Source: Scytonema sp. UIC 10036 | GTDB taxonomy: Bacteria > Cyanobacteriota > Cyanobacteriia > Cyanobacteriales > Nostocaceae | Direction: 5' to 3' | Length of the DNA: 53,502 nucleotides | NCBI RefSeq assembly: GCF_009725235.1 | Contig: NZ_WJFC01000085.1 | Coordinates: 1-53,502, forward strand | The notes under the pieces: generated by a model | Told to the model about the DNA's origin: nothing | What the model saw: the letters and a program-made list of their open reading frames with translations, nothing else | Databases searched by the model: none | Program-made: the position numbers and the translations under genes | Part shown: positions 7,950-16,419 of the stretch, in pieces | Layout: each line of letters opens with the position of its first letter | Numbering within the stretch: position 1 is the first letter of the stretch

Positions 7950-8942
7950 ATGAACTCACTTATCACCTCTATTCCGGTTCACCAGACTGTTGCACTCCTC
8001 AAATTAGAGGCAGATGCCATAAATAAAGCTGCTGAAAGGTTACAGGCTGACCAATTGGAACAAGCATTAACACTGTTGACGCACTGCCAAGGTAAAGTCG
8101 TGTTGACAGGAGTTGGTAAATCTGGAATTGTTGCTCAAAAAATTGCTGCCACGTTAAACAGCATTGGTACTGTGTCTGTTTGTTTGCATCCTTGCGATGC
8201 TTTACACGGTGATTTAGGTATAGTCACGGCTAGTGATGTAGTGATTTTGCTGAGCAACAGTGGTGAAACGGAAGAATTAATTCAGATGATTCCTCATCTC
8301 AAGCATCGACAAGTAGCCATGATTGCTATCTTGGGCAACATTCGCTCTACAATTGCAGAACAAGCAAATGTTGTTTTGGATGCTACTGTCGATCGCGAAG
8401 CTTGTCCTTTGAACTTAGCTCCTACAACGAGCACAACGGTTGCTCTTGCTATTGGAGATGCTCTGGCAATGACCTTAATGCAAATGCGAGGTATTACGCC
8501 TGAAGACTTCGCTTTCAATCATCCTGCTGGGCGATTGGGCAAGCGATTGACATTAAAGGTTGAGGATCTCATGTGCAAAGGTTGTGACAATCCCATTCTG
8601 CAACCTCAAGCTTCTTGGATTGAAGTCGTGAGTGTTATTAGTCAAGGCGGTTCGGGAGCAGTCAACATTGTTGATGAAACAGGTCAGTTGATGGGTCTAA
8701 TTACTGACGGAGATTTACGTCGATGGGTGCAGAAAACCAATCCAGAAGAGTTGCAGAGCTTGAATGCCGGAAGAATAATGACCATCGATCCAGTGACTGT
8801 AACACCAGATACCTTAGCTTATGATGCTCTCAAGTTAATGGAAGATCGTCCTTCCCAAATTTCTGTTTTACCTGTGGTCGATCTTCAAAAGCAATGTCTG
8901 GGATTGATTAGGCTTCACGATATTATTCGCATTGGCTTATAA
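7950..8942 (+). CDS. kdsD: Arabinose-5-phosphate isomerase (KdsD/KpsF type)
   Basis: Converts ribulose-5-phosphate to arabinose-5-phosphate, the first committed step toward Kdo. The 330-residue length is standard. The SIS sugar isomerase domain includes GVGKSG (54-59), HGD (86-88) and SNSGET (102-107). The family-specific HPAGRLGKRL is near residue 191. Two CBS domains fill about 205-325. In group 2 capsule loci of E. coli the equivalent paralogue is kpsF. Here the other three Kdo pathway genes (kdsB, kdsA, kdsC) lie 5-12 kb downstream in the same locus, supporting a dedicated CMP-Kdo supply. Confidence 0.95.
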   Translation: MNSLITSIPVHQTVALLKLEADAINKAAERLQADQLEQALTLLTHCQGKVVLTGVGKSGIVAQKIAATLNSIGTVSVCLHPCDALHGDLGIVTASDVVILLSNSGETEELIQMIPHLKHRQVAMIAILGNIRSTIAEQANVVLDATVDREACPLNLAPTTSTTVALAIGDALAMTLMQMRGITPEDFAFNHPAGRLGKRLTLKVEDLMCKGCDNPILQPQASWIEVVSVISQGGSGAVNIVDETGQLMGLITDGDLRRWVQKTNPEELQSLNAGRIMTIDPVTVTPDTLAYDALKLMEDRPSQISVLPVVDLQKQCLGLIRLHDIIRIGL

Positions 8943-9116
8943 ATTCTAAGCACCGTTTTTCATACTACTTCTATAGAGCAAAGCTAAATATTATTTAAAC
9001 CGTATTGGTGTTAGTCATAAGTGTGAATTTTCCTATTATTCCGTGCTTGGCAGAGTCTTCAGTTTTACCCCTAAATTGTAAACTTTATCAGCATCGCGGA
9101 AGCTCGATATCACGAT

Positions 9117-11195
9117 ATGTCTTCTATTAGAGTACAGGCAGAAGATTATTTTGGTTACTACGATACTACATCTGGTAATATTGGAGGGCAGTATCGTTTT
9201 GATGATGTAGATATCTCCGCTAGCGGAGATATTGGTGGCACTTCAGGTGTAGGTTGGATTGCATCCGGAGAGTGGCTAACTTACAACATTAACATCCCTA
9301 CTGCCGGAGATTATCAAGTTGTTGGTCGCGTTGCCTCTGCAATCAACACAAATCACAGTTTTAAGGTTAGTGTTGGCGGGCAAAGCGCAACAGTGAATTT
9401 TGGCGGGACAGGTGGTTGGCAAAACTGGCAAAATGCTCAATCTTTAGGACAGTTCAAACTCAGTGCAGGGCAACAGTCATTACGGTTTGATGCTCTGACA
9501 AGTGATTTCAATGTTAACTACTTCGAGTTAATTCCTGTTTCAAACTCAAGTCCACCGCCCGTACCTTCAATCCCAAACAGTTCACCAATTCGCATTCAAG
9601 CTGAAGACTATAGAACGGGTGGTCAGAACATCGCGTACTACGACACTACACCTGGTAATAGTGGAGGTCAGTATCGTTTTGATGATGTAGATATTGCTGC
9701 TAGTGGCGATATCGATGGCACTTCAGGTGTAGGTTGGATTGCATCCGGGGAGTGGCTGACTTACAACATTAACGTTCCTACTACCGGAGATTATCAAGTT
9801 GTTGGTCGTGTTGCTTCTGCATTTCAGGCAAATCACAGTTTTAAAGTCAGTGTTGGCGGGCAAAGCACAACAGTGAATTTTGGTGGGACTGGTGGCTGGC
9901 AAAACTGGCAAAATGCTCAATCTTTAGGACATTTAAAACTCAGTGCAGGGCAACAGCAATTACGGTTTGATGCTTTAACAAGTAATTTTAATGTTAACTA
10001 CTTCGAGTTAATTCCCGTCTCTAACACACAAAAACCTTCTCTCAATCTTGGTAATATCATCCAAGGTGGTACTGGTGGTAACATCTTTAATGGAAGTAAT
10101 GAAATTGATACCATCACATATGCTCAAGCCAAAGCTCCTATCGTTGCCAATCTGAATACTGGTGTTGTCTCCCACAAATTCGCCACTTCAAGCAATCACC
10201 CTTTCAAAATCATGCCTCTCGGTGATTCTAACACTTTTGGTATGATTGAATGGGACTCCGGTGCCTACCGTGATGATTTGTGGCATTTATTGAAAAATGG
10301 GGGTCACAATATCAATTTCGTTGGTCCGCGCTCCACAGGTCCTCAAGGCTTTGACAGAGACAATGCTGGATTTGGTGGGTGGCGAATCAGAGATATTGCA
10401 AGTAACAATGATGGCAATGGTAATGTCAATATTTGGTTGGATACATACAAGCCAGATATGGTACTTTTGACCATCGGTACCAATGACATCCTTAAGAATG
10501 ACGACATCAATAATGCACCTACTCGTTTGAGTAATCTCATCGATCAAATTACCAATAAAGTCCCTAATGCTCAAGTTTTGGTAGCTTCAATTGCACCGAT
10601 TACTACAAACCCACAACAAAATCAGCAAGGCAAAGATTTTAATTTTGGGATACCTAACGTCCGGAAAGGTGTATCTCAGATAGTCTCTGATAAAGCGGCT
10701 TCTGGGAAAAAAGTGTCTTTTGTTGATGCTTATAATGCGTTAACACCTAACGACTTACAAGACAAAGTTCATCCCACTCAAAATGGTTACAACAAAGTTG
10801 CTCAAGTTTGGCACAAAGCAATTCTTAATACTGATATCGCGAAAGATAAACTTAATAGTATAGAGAACATAATTGGTTCTTCTCATAACGATACTTTAGT
10901 AGGTAATGCAGGTGTTAATGTCCTGAATGGTGGAGGTGGTAATGATTTATTAATAGGAGGAAATGGCGCAGATAGATTCGTCTTATCTACAGGACAAGGA
11001 ACTGATACCATTACTGATTTTTCAGTTGGTCAAGATTTGCTAGCACTATCAAATGGCTTAAGTTTTGGACAGCTAAATATTATGCAAGCAAATAACAGTA
11101 TTGATACCTGGATTAACTTTGGTAACGAACGATTAGCTGTACTGAATGGGGTACAAGCTAACAGCATCACATCTAATTCTATTATGAGCGCTTAG
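9117..11195 (+). CDS. Secreted CBM6-CBM6-SGNH esterase with RTX module
   Basis: Multidomain 692-residue protein, probably a secreted carbohydrate esterase. Two nearly identical CBM6-like carbohydrate-binding domains (about 4-142 and 157-302) are followed by an SGNH hydrolase: GDSN (369-372, nucleophile Ser371), GGWRIRDI (420-427), GTND (454-457) and DKVH (549-552, Asp/His pair). The SGNH domain is inserted in an RTX-like calcium-binding module: one half (NIFNGSNEIDTITYAQ...VANLNTG, 322-349) precedes it and the other (LNSIENIIGSSHNDTLVGN, then GGGGNDLLIGGNGADRF) follows. There is no N-terminal signal peptide; C-terminal RTX repeats suggest type I secretion. Lying between kdsD and the MBOAT gene, it could deacylate the exported glycan. 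Confidence 0.9.
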   Translation: MSSIRVQAEDYFGYYDTTSGNIGGQYRFDDVDISASGDIGGTSGVGWIASGEWLTYNINIPTAGDYQVVGRVASAINTNHSFKVSVGGQSATVNFGGTGGWQNWQNAQSLGQFKLSAGQQSLRFDALTSDFNVNYFELIPVSNSSPPPVPSIPNSSPIRIQAEDYRTGGQNIAYYDTTPGNSGGQYRFDDVDIAASGDIDGTSGVGWIASGEWLTYNINVPTTGDYQVVGRVASAFQANHSFKVSVGGQSTTVNFGGTGGWQNWQNAQSLGHLKLSAGQQQLRFDALTSNFNVNYFELIPVSNTQKPSLNLGNIIQGGTGGNIFNGSNEIDTITYAQAKAPIVANLNTGVVSHKFATSSNHPFKIMPLGDSNTFGMIEWDSGAYRDDLWHLLKNGGHNINFVGPRSTGPQGFDRDNAGFGGWRIRDIASNNDGNGNVNIWLDTYKPDMVLLTIGTNDILKNDDINNAPTRLSNLIDQITNKVPNAQVLVASIAPITTNPQQNQQGKDFNFGIPNVRKGVSQIVSDKAASGKKVSFVDAYNALTPNDLQDKVHPTQNGYNKVAQVWHKAILNTDIAKDKLNSIENIIGSSHNDTLVGNAGVNVLNGGGGNDLLIGGNGADRFVLSTGQGTDTITDFSVGQDLLALSNGLSFGQLNIMQANNSIDTWINFGNERLAVLNGVQANSITSNSIMSA
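9125..10015 (+). repeat. Tandem duplication of the CBM6 coding segment
   Basis: Two in-frame direct copies of about 410 bases (about 9125-9535 and 9600-10015), joined by a Pro/Ser-rich linker, with very high nucleotide identity including long identical stretches. Third-position identity points to a recent duplication or ongoing gene conversion. Confidence 0.85.
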
Positions 11196-11211
11196 CACCA
11201 CTAGTTTACTC

Positions 11212-11244
11212 AAGGAACAAGATGGCTTAACATTCTTGTTCCTT
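11212..11244 (+). terminator. Hairpin terminator after the SGNH gene
   Basis: A perfect 11-pair stem (AAGGAACAAGA at 11212-11222 with its complement at 11234-11244) and an 11-base loop, 17 bases after the SGNH stop codon. The following sequence is T-rich but has no clean T run, so termination may be partial. Confidence 0.65.
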
Positions 11245-11282
11245 TGAATTCTTCTTCATTCAAAAAATCAAAAATATTTTTT

Positions 11283-12704
11283 ATGAATTTTAATTCTTTT
11301 GATTTTGTTATTTTCTTTTTGATTGTTTATACTATTTACTGTTGTTTAAGAAGCAACTACAAAGCTCAGAATACGTTACTGCTAATTGCTAGTACTATAT
11401 TTTATGGGTACTGGAGCTTAAGTGCTCTCTTTCTTTTTTTTATATCTATTTTATTGAATTTTGTCATAGCTGAAAAGATTCAAGACAATCGAGAAAAACC
11501 TGCTCGAAAAAACCTTTTATATATTTGTATAATTTTTAACTTAGTATTAATAGGAATCTTTAAATACTTTAACTTCTTTTCACACAGTCTACATAAAATA
11601 TTCAGCTTAAGTGGAATATATTTAGATTGGGTCACATTAAATATCCTTCTACCTTTAGGCATTTCTTTTTATACCTTTCAATTAATGAGCTATGTTATAG
11701 ATGTTTACAGAGGAGATATCAAGCACGTCAATAATTTATTTGATTTTGCGCTATTTATTTCCTTTTTCCCACAGTTAGTAGCAGGTCCTATCGAAAGAGC
11801 TAATGACTTATTGCATCAATTTAATTCTGAGAGAACAATCAAAGCAGAACAAGTTCATGCGGGTTTATTTCTCATAATTTGGGGATTTTTTAAAAAAGTT
11901 GTCATTGCTGACAATTTATCAATTATTGCCAATGAAATTTTCAACAATTACACCCAGTATAAAGGAGCGATCGTTATCGTTGGCATCCTTGCCTTCACAT
12001 TTCAAATCTACGGGGATTTTTCTGGTTATTCTGATATCGCACGAGGGATAGCTAAGCTGATGGGCTTTGAACTAACATTGAATTTTAAATTACCTTATTT
12101 TGCTCTCAATCCCAGTGATTTTTGGTCTCGTTGGCATATATCCCTTTCTGGATGGCTGAGAGATTATCTTTACATCCCTCTTGGAGGCAATCGCCAAGGT
12201 AGTTTCAATACATATCGTAACTTATTTTTAACAATGCTTTTAGGTGGTCTTTGGCATGGAGCGGCTTGGAACTTTGTGCTTTGGGGTGCCTATCAGGGAT
12301 TTATTCTCATCGTTTATCGTTTCTTTGATAAAAAATCAAAACATCAAAAGTTGCAAGGTCGCAAACCACCATGGTTCCTAACCTTAAGCCAAATGTGTTT
12401 GATGTTTCTTCTTATAAACATTGGGTGGGTTATGTTTCGTTCAAGCTCTTTAGACCAAACTTGGTCTATTCTTACCAATATTGGATTGACTCCTTCAGAA
12501 CACAGTTTCACCTTTACTTACGAGTTAATATTTTTCTGCCTTCCCCTTATTCTCGTTCAGCTATGCCAGCATTTCAGCCGAGATTTACTGATTATAACCA
12601 AACTTAAACCATTCTTTTACATCCCAATTTACAGTTTATTTATTATCTGGATCTCTATTTTTGGAGTTCGTGAATCAGGTGAATTTATTTACTTCCAATT
12701 TTAA
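11283..12704 (+). CDS. MBOAT family O-acyltransferase (AlgI-like)
   Basis: Integral membrane protein that moves acyl groups, usually acetyl, across the membrane onto polysaccharides. From the ATG at 11283 it has 473 residues and starts NFNSFDFVIFFLIVY, the usual N-terminus of AlgI-like proteins; the frame extends upstream to a TTG at 11244, which is less likely. About ten membrane segments are visible. The conserved DFWSRWHISLSGWLRDYLYIP motif carries a His at about 285, and the catalytic-type His is at about 325 in GGLWHGAAWN. The membrane-anchored SGNH-like gene immediately downstream is the partner expected for AlgI-type systems. Confidence 0.93.
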   Translation: MNFNSFDFVIFFLIVYTIYCCLRSNYKAQNTLLLIASTIFYGYWSLSALFLFFISILLNFVIAEKIQDNREKPARKNLLYICIIFNLVLIGIFKYFNFFSHSLHKIFSLSGIYLDWVTLNILLPLGISFYTFQLMSYVIDVYRGDIKHVNNLFDFALFISFFPQLVAGPIERANDLLHQFNSERTIKAEQVHAGLFLIIWGFFKKVVIADNLSIIANEIFNNYTQYKGAIVIVGILAFTFQIYGDFSGYSDIARGIAKLMGFELTLNFKLPYFALNPSDFWSRWHISLSGWLRDYLYIPLGGNRQGSFNTYRNLFLTMLLGGLWHGAAWNFVLWGAYQGFILIVYRFFDKKSKHQKLQGRKPPWFLTLSQMCLMFLLINIGWVMFRSSSLDQTWSILTNIGLTPSEHSFTFTYELIFFCLPLILVQLCQHFSRDLLIITKLKPFFYIPIYSLFIIWISIFGVRESGEFIYFQF

Positions 12705-12736
12705 TTATAGACCCACTTTAAATTACTTATAAACAA

Positions 12737-13768
12737 ATGGCTCAACCTCCCAATCAAAACCTACCAACAGAGATTATCAAGCCAATTAAATTTCGTACTA
12801 TTATCTTCTCTATTATATGGATTATCATTTTTGTTATCACCGCAAATTTTGCAGCTAAATCGTATTTGGAGAAATATACAACGAATAGAGGCGATTGGTT
12901 AATTAGATCTAAATGGGAACTGCTTCTCAATTTGCAGAAGCCTGTTGACTGGTTAATACTGGGAGATTCTAGCTGCAATCAAGGAGTTGTTCCAAGTATC
13001 TTTAACAAAGTGTTAAATACAACTTCTATTAATCTTTGCACCATAGGTAACATGACTAGTTTAAATGATGCATGGATGTTAGAAACATATTTGAATAAAT
13101 TTCCACCTCCCAAGCATATTCTTGTTGTTCATGTACCAGAAGTTTGGAGCCGTGAATTTCAGATATCATTGCTTGCAAAAATACCATTGCCTTGGGGGTA
13201 TTGGCAGCAATTAGAACCAAAAATTCAATTAAGTTTAAAAAAGCAAATGATGATTTTTATCGAAAAATATATACCTTTCTATTCATCAAATCGTACACTG
13301 GCGAAAATTTTAATGTTTCCCATAGATTCTTTTAAACTCAGTAGTAATTTCAAACTTGAAAATGATGGATTCATGATTTGGGAACAAGCTAACCCTAGTT
13401 ATGTTGAGCAACAGAAAGAAGAACAAATAAACAAGGTTAAAAATTCTGATTTTAATCTTTCTTCTCACAATCGTTTAGCTATAGATAAAATGATTGATTT
13501 AGCAGAAAAATTTAATGTTGATATTTACTTAGCTAGCAGCCCAATTTATCAAGAATTGTATGAAAACGAACAGTTCCAAGCTTATTTCAATCAAGTTCAA
13601 AAAACATTGAATGTCTATGCCGAGAAAAGCCCTAGAATGCATCAGATTCAAAAACCTATAACTTTTGCCAAAGAACAAATGGAAAATGCCGATCATGTAA
13701 TATACGATTCTGCCAAAGTATATACCGAACAACTCCTAACAGAAATTGTTTCACTGCAAAAGTCATGA
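12737..13768 (+). CDS. Membrane-anchored SGNH-like protein, probable MBOAT partner
   Basis: A 343-residue protein with one N-terminal membrane segment (about 22-43) and an extracytoplasmic domain. GDSS at 76-79 after the hydrophobic strand DWLIL resembles block I of SGNH hydrolases, and a late ADHVIYDSAKVYTEQL segment resembles the DxxH block, although the spacing is unusual. AlgJ/AlgX-type and other SGNH-like proteins work with MBOAT acyltransferases by passing the acyl group to the polysaccharide. Position 32 bases after the MBOAT gene supports that role. No close family is recognised from sequence alone, so the enzymatic assignment is an inference. Confidence 0.72.
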   Translation: MAQPPNQNLPTEIIKPIKFRTIIFSIIWIIIFVITANFAAKSYLEKYTTNRGDWLIRSKWELLLNLQKPVDWLILGDSSCNQGVVPSIFNKVLNTTSINLCTIGNMTSLNDAWMLETYLNKFPPPKHILVVHVPEVWSREFQISLLAKIPLPWGYWQQLEPKIQLSLKKQMMIFIEKYIPFYSSNRTLAKILMFPIDSFKLSSNFKLENDGFMIWEQANPSYVEQQKEEQINKVKNSDFNLSSHNRLAIDKMIDLAEKFNVDIYLASSPIYQELYENEQFQAYFNQVQKTLNVYAEKSPRMHQIQKPITFAKEQMENADHVIYDSAKVYTEQLLTEIVSLQKS

Positions 13769-13836
13769 TTCAATAAAATGTTTCCAAATTTTGCAGCGAA
13801 AATATTACTATCTAACAACGTTTCTACGAGTCTATT

Positions 13837-14568
13837 ATGAATATTCTTGCAGTCATTCCCGCCCGATACAATTCATCTCGTTTTCCAGGTAAACCCTTAG
13901 CACTCATTGGCGATCGCCCAATGGTACAGCGAGTTTATGAAGCAGCTAAAAGCTGCTCTGATTTCACTAAGGTTGTCGTCGCGACTGACAGCCAAGCCAT
14001 CGCTGATTGCGTGCTTCAGTTTGGTGGAGAGGTAGAAATGACTCGTTCTGACCATGCGACCGGTACAGACCGAGTGGCAGAGGTTGCTCAACGTTATCCC
14101 AACATGGAAGTTGTAGTCAATGTTCAAGGCGATCAACCCTTTGTTACAGGTCAGATGTTGTCCCAGTTAGTTTCTCCTTATATTGCTGGAGAATTGCCTG
14201 CCATGACAACATTAGCGTGTCCTCTCAACCCTGAAGTAGCCTATTCTGACCCCAATACTGTCAAAGTTTTGTGCGATCGCAAAAGCAACGCCCTTTACTT
14301 TTCTCGCGCTTCTATTCCCTACTTCCGTAATTCTGGGAATGCACCCGTGTTTCATCATCTCGGACTCTACGCTTTTGAAAGGAATTTTCTAGCGCAATAT
14401 GCTCAAATGACACCCACTCCATTAGAAGAGTGTGAAGCCTTAGAACAACTGCGAGTCTTAGAACATGGGTTTGACATTCGGGTATGCCTCACAGAAAAGG
14501 CAGTTTTGGAAATTAACACTCCTGATGACTTAGTTCAAGCACAAAGCTCAATTCTTGCTAGAGTTTGA
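13837..14568 (+). CDS. kdsB: 3-deoxy-manno-octulosonate cytidylyltransferase (CMP-Kdo synthetase)
   Basis: Activates Kdo with CTP to give CMP-Kdo. The 243-residue length matches KdsB/KpsU. The N-terminal nucleotide-binding motif IPARYNSSRFPGKPL, the ATGTDRVAEVA block, VNVQGDQPF and the late YAFERNFL...PLEECEALEQLR...HGFDIRV segments are all characteristic. It is the last enzyme of the CMP-Kdo route encoded in the locus. Its position next to acylation and glycosyltransferase genes rather than lipid A genes suggests Kdo use in this polysaccharide. Confidence 0.96.
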   Translation: MNILAVIPARYNSSRFPGKPLALIGDRPMVQRVYEAAKSCSDFTKVVVATDSQAIADCVLQFGGEVEMTRSDHATGTDRVAEVAQRYPNMEVVVNVQGDQPFVTGQMLSQLVSPYIAGELPAMTTLACPLNPEVAYSDPNTVKVLCDRKSNALYFSRASIPYFRNSGNAPVFHHLGLYAFERNFLAQYAQMTPTPLEECEALEQLRVLEHGFDIRVCLTEKAVLEINTPDDLVQAQSSILARV

Positions 14569-14610
14569 TGCAAAGAGTTGCATTTAAGCGATCGCAGGAC
14601 AGGCAAATAC

Positions 14611-14626
14611 ATCCCTGAAAAGGGAT
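14611..14626. other. Small GAAA tetraloop hairpin
   Basis: ATCCCT-GAAA-AGGGAT, a perfect six-pair stem with a GNRA-type loop, between kdsB and the next gene and 29 bases before its GTG start. It could influence mRNA stability or translation. Confidence 0.4.
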
Positions 14627-14654
14627 TTACCACATTCACCCTTCTAAGCTCAAA

Positions 14655-16298
14655 GTGTATAATCCTACAGAGTTAATTATACGGGCATATCCCGTACCGT
14701 TGAACGAATTTAATCTAGAAGATACAGCTAACAAAACAATTGTCGCCTGTCCTCAAGCACCCCAGGAGGCTGTGAAAGCAGGTAAAGCTGTATCTATTCC
14801 ATCAGGCGAGTTTGATGTAAGTCTAATTTTAGAGCAGCTTCCCGACCATTTCCAAGCAGAGATAGTCAATTTATCAGCTAGGAATATGAGTTTCCTACCG
14901 AGAGGACTAGAGAAAATCAAATGTCCAAAGGTGATGAAGATTGGTGATACTTTTCATTGGGGGGACGGTTCATTAAGTGGTATAATTGCGTACTGTAAAG
15001 CTTTACAGTGCGACTACCATTGGGTATACCAAGGAGTTCAGCATTTACACTTTTTCGTAGAAGCTGGTCTGAAGAACGTATTCTGGCTGCCTGGAACCCC
15101 AGTTATTAAACATTATATTCCTCAAAGAAAAGAAATGAAGCCCTACGATGTTGTGTTTCGGGGGTCTCAATCTGAAGTTCATTTTCAGCGTAGCAGATTG
15201 TTGAAGTTTTTGCAGAACGCTGGAGTCAATATAGATATCCAGCAGAAACCATACATTGAATGCTTGGAGGACTACACTCAATCTAAAATAGTCTTCAACT
15301 GTAGCTTGAATGGAGATACAAATAGGCGAGTCTATGAGGTATTGATGGCTGGAGGTTTTCTCCTTACAGACCGTTTAAGTCCTCAGTCAGGTTTATTTTC
15401 TCTATTTAAAGAAGGTATTCATTTAGAGTGCTACGGAAACGAAAAGGAGCTACTTGAAAAAATCGATTTTTATCTCAAAAATCCCGAACGAGCAGAACAG
15501 ATTGCTGTAGCGGGTCATCAAAAGCTGACAGAGTTTTACAACCAGCAGACAGTTCAACAGAAGTTTTACAATTTTGTATTGAAAGGTGAACTTGAGCCAC
15601 CTTTCTTGCTTGAACATGACAAGCGAGTTATGCATATCAGTTCAAACAGAAGTGAGAAGGAATTTAATATTCGACTCAAAATTTACGAAATCATTCAAGA
15701 AATTCACAGGCTTAATTCTCAGATAAAAATCTTATATTGGAAAGGAAACAATAAAGAAATATTATCTGATTTAGCTGATTTGCCACGGTTAAAAATTACC
15801 TATTCTAATTCGCTAACAGCTTTAGCAGAAATGAAATCATGGTGTTCTAAGGTTGGTATTCAAGACCAAGTTTCTCTAGAAAATTCCCCCTTAGAAAAAC
15901 AGTTTCAAATTATTTTATTGGATTTACCAGATACACCCGAACAAATAAAACATCTTCTACTAGAGGTTCAAGACAAAGTTACAAAATCCGGACTTTTATT
16001 TGCGATCGGAGACACTAAAAACTACAAAATAAGAATCTTAAATCGGCTAGCGAGAGCGAGAGGCTTTCGCTGTGTGAGCCTCTGTGCTTTAGGTTCTCAC
16101 CAGGTGTTGGGAAGCGGAGCTTGCCTTGTTTATCAAAACCTGTCTAAATCTAGCAAAGTTTCTCAGAGCAAGCCAAAACATGAGTTATTTATTAATAAAC
16201 TGAGTTTCCAGGCGAAGATGCGCTTGCAGTTGCGTTCTTTACCACTAGTTTTACAACTCAAGAAATTTACGAACAGTTTTTTATTAAAGAAACGCTAA
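14655..16298 (+). CDS. CgeB-like glycosyltransferase with extra C-terminal domain
   Basis: A 547-residue protein starting at a GTG; no nearby ATG or clear Shine-Dalgarno is visible. Residues about 90-310 resemble CgeB-type (Glyco_trans_1_2) glycosyltransferases, ending in the typical block VFNCSLNGDTNRRVYEVLMAGG...LLTDRLSPQSGLFSLFKEGIH...NPERAEQIAVAGHQK. The region from about 325 onward (MHISSNRSEKEFN... to LVYQNL) may be a degenerate Rossmann or methyltransferase-like domain: it has alternating strands and helices and a LLFAIGD strand, but no glycine-rich SAM motif that I can see. The C-terminus is basic. Function of the second half is unknown. Confidence 0.75.
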   Translation: MYNPTELIIRAYPVPLNEFNLEDTANKTIVACPQAPQEAVKAGKAVSIPSGEFDVSLILEQLPDHFQAEIVNLSARNMSFLPRGLEKIKCPKVMKIGDTFHWGDGSLSGIIAYCKALQCDYHWVYQGVQHLHFFVEAGLKNVFWLPGTPVIKHYIPQRKEMKPYDVVFRGSQSEVHFQRSRLLKFLQNAGVNIDIQQKPYIECLEDYTQSKIVFNCSLNGDTNRRVYEVLMAGGFLLTDRLSPQSGLFSLFKEGIHLECYGNEKELLEKIDFYLKNPERAEQIAVAGHQKLTEFYNQQTVQQKFYNFVLKGELEPPFLLEHDKRVMHISSNRSEKEFNIRLKIYEIIQEIHRLNSQIKILYWKGNNKEILSDLADLPRLKITYSNSLTALAEMKSWCSKVGIQDQVSLENSPLEKQFQIILLDLPDTPEQIKHLLLEVQDKVTKSGLLFAIGDTKNYKIRILNRLARARGFRCVSLCALGSHQVLGSGACLVYQNLSKSSKVSQSKPKHELFINKLSFQAKMRLQLRSLPLVLQLKKFTNSFLLKKR

Positions 16299-16322
16299 GC
16301 CAAAACTACGTTCAAAATAATA

Positions 16323-16350
16323 CTACGCTGTTGTTGAATCAACAGTGTAG
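16323..16350. other. Hairpin between glycosyltransferase genes
   Basis: An 11-pair stem with one G-T (16323-16333 with 16340-16350) and loop TTGAAT, 25 bases after the preceding stop and about 70 bases before the next start. No T run follows, so it is more likely a processing or stabilising structure than an efficient terminator. Confidence 0.5.
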
Positions 16351-16419
16351 CTTCTTGTGGTTGAAAATTGAACTTCAACTTAACAGAAAACCATCGTATT
16401 TTTTTAGGAGGAATCCATC

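Noticed and set aside
4061..8942. A classical group 2 capsule (kps) locus because of KpsM/KpsT-like and KpsF-like genes
   Set aside because: KpsC and KpsS are not visible and the ATPase has a Wzt-type extension that KpsT proteins lack.
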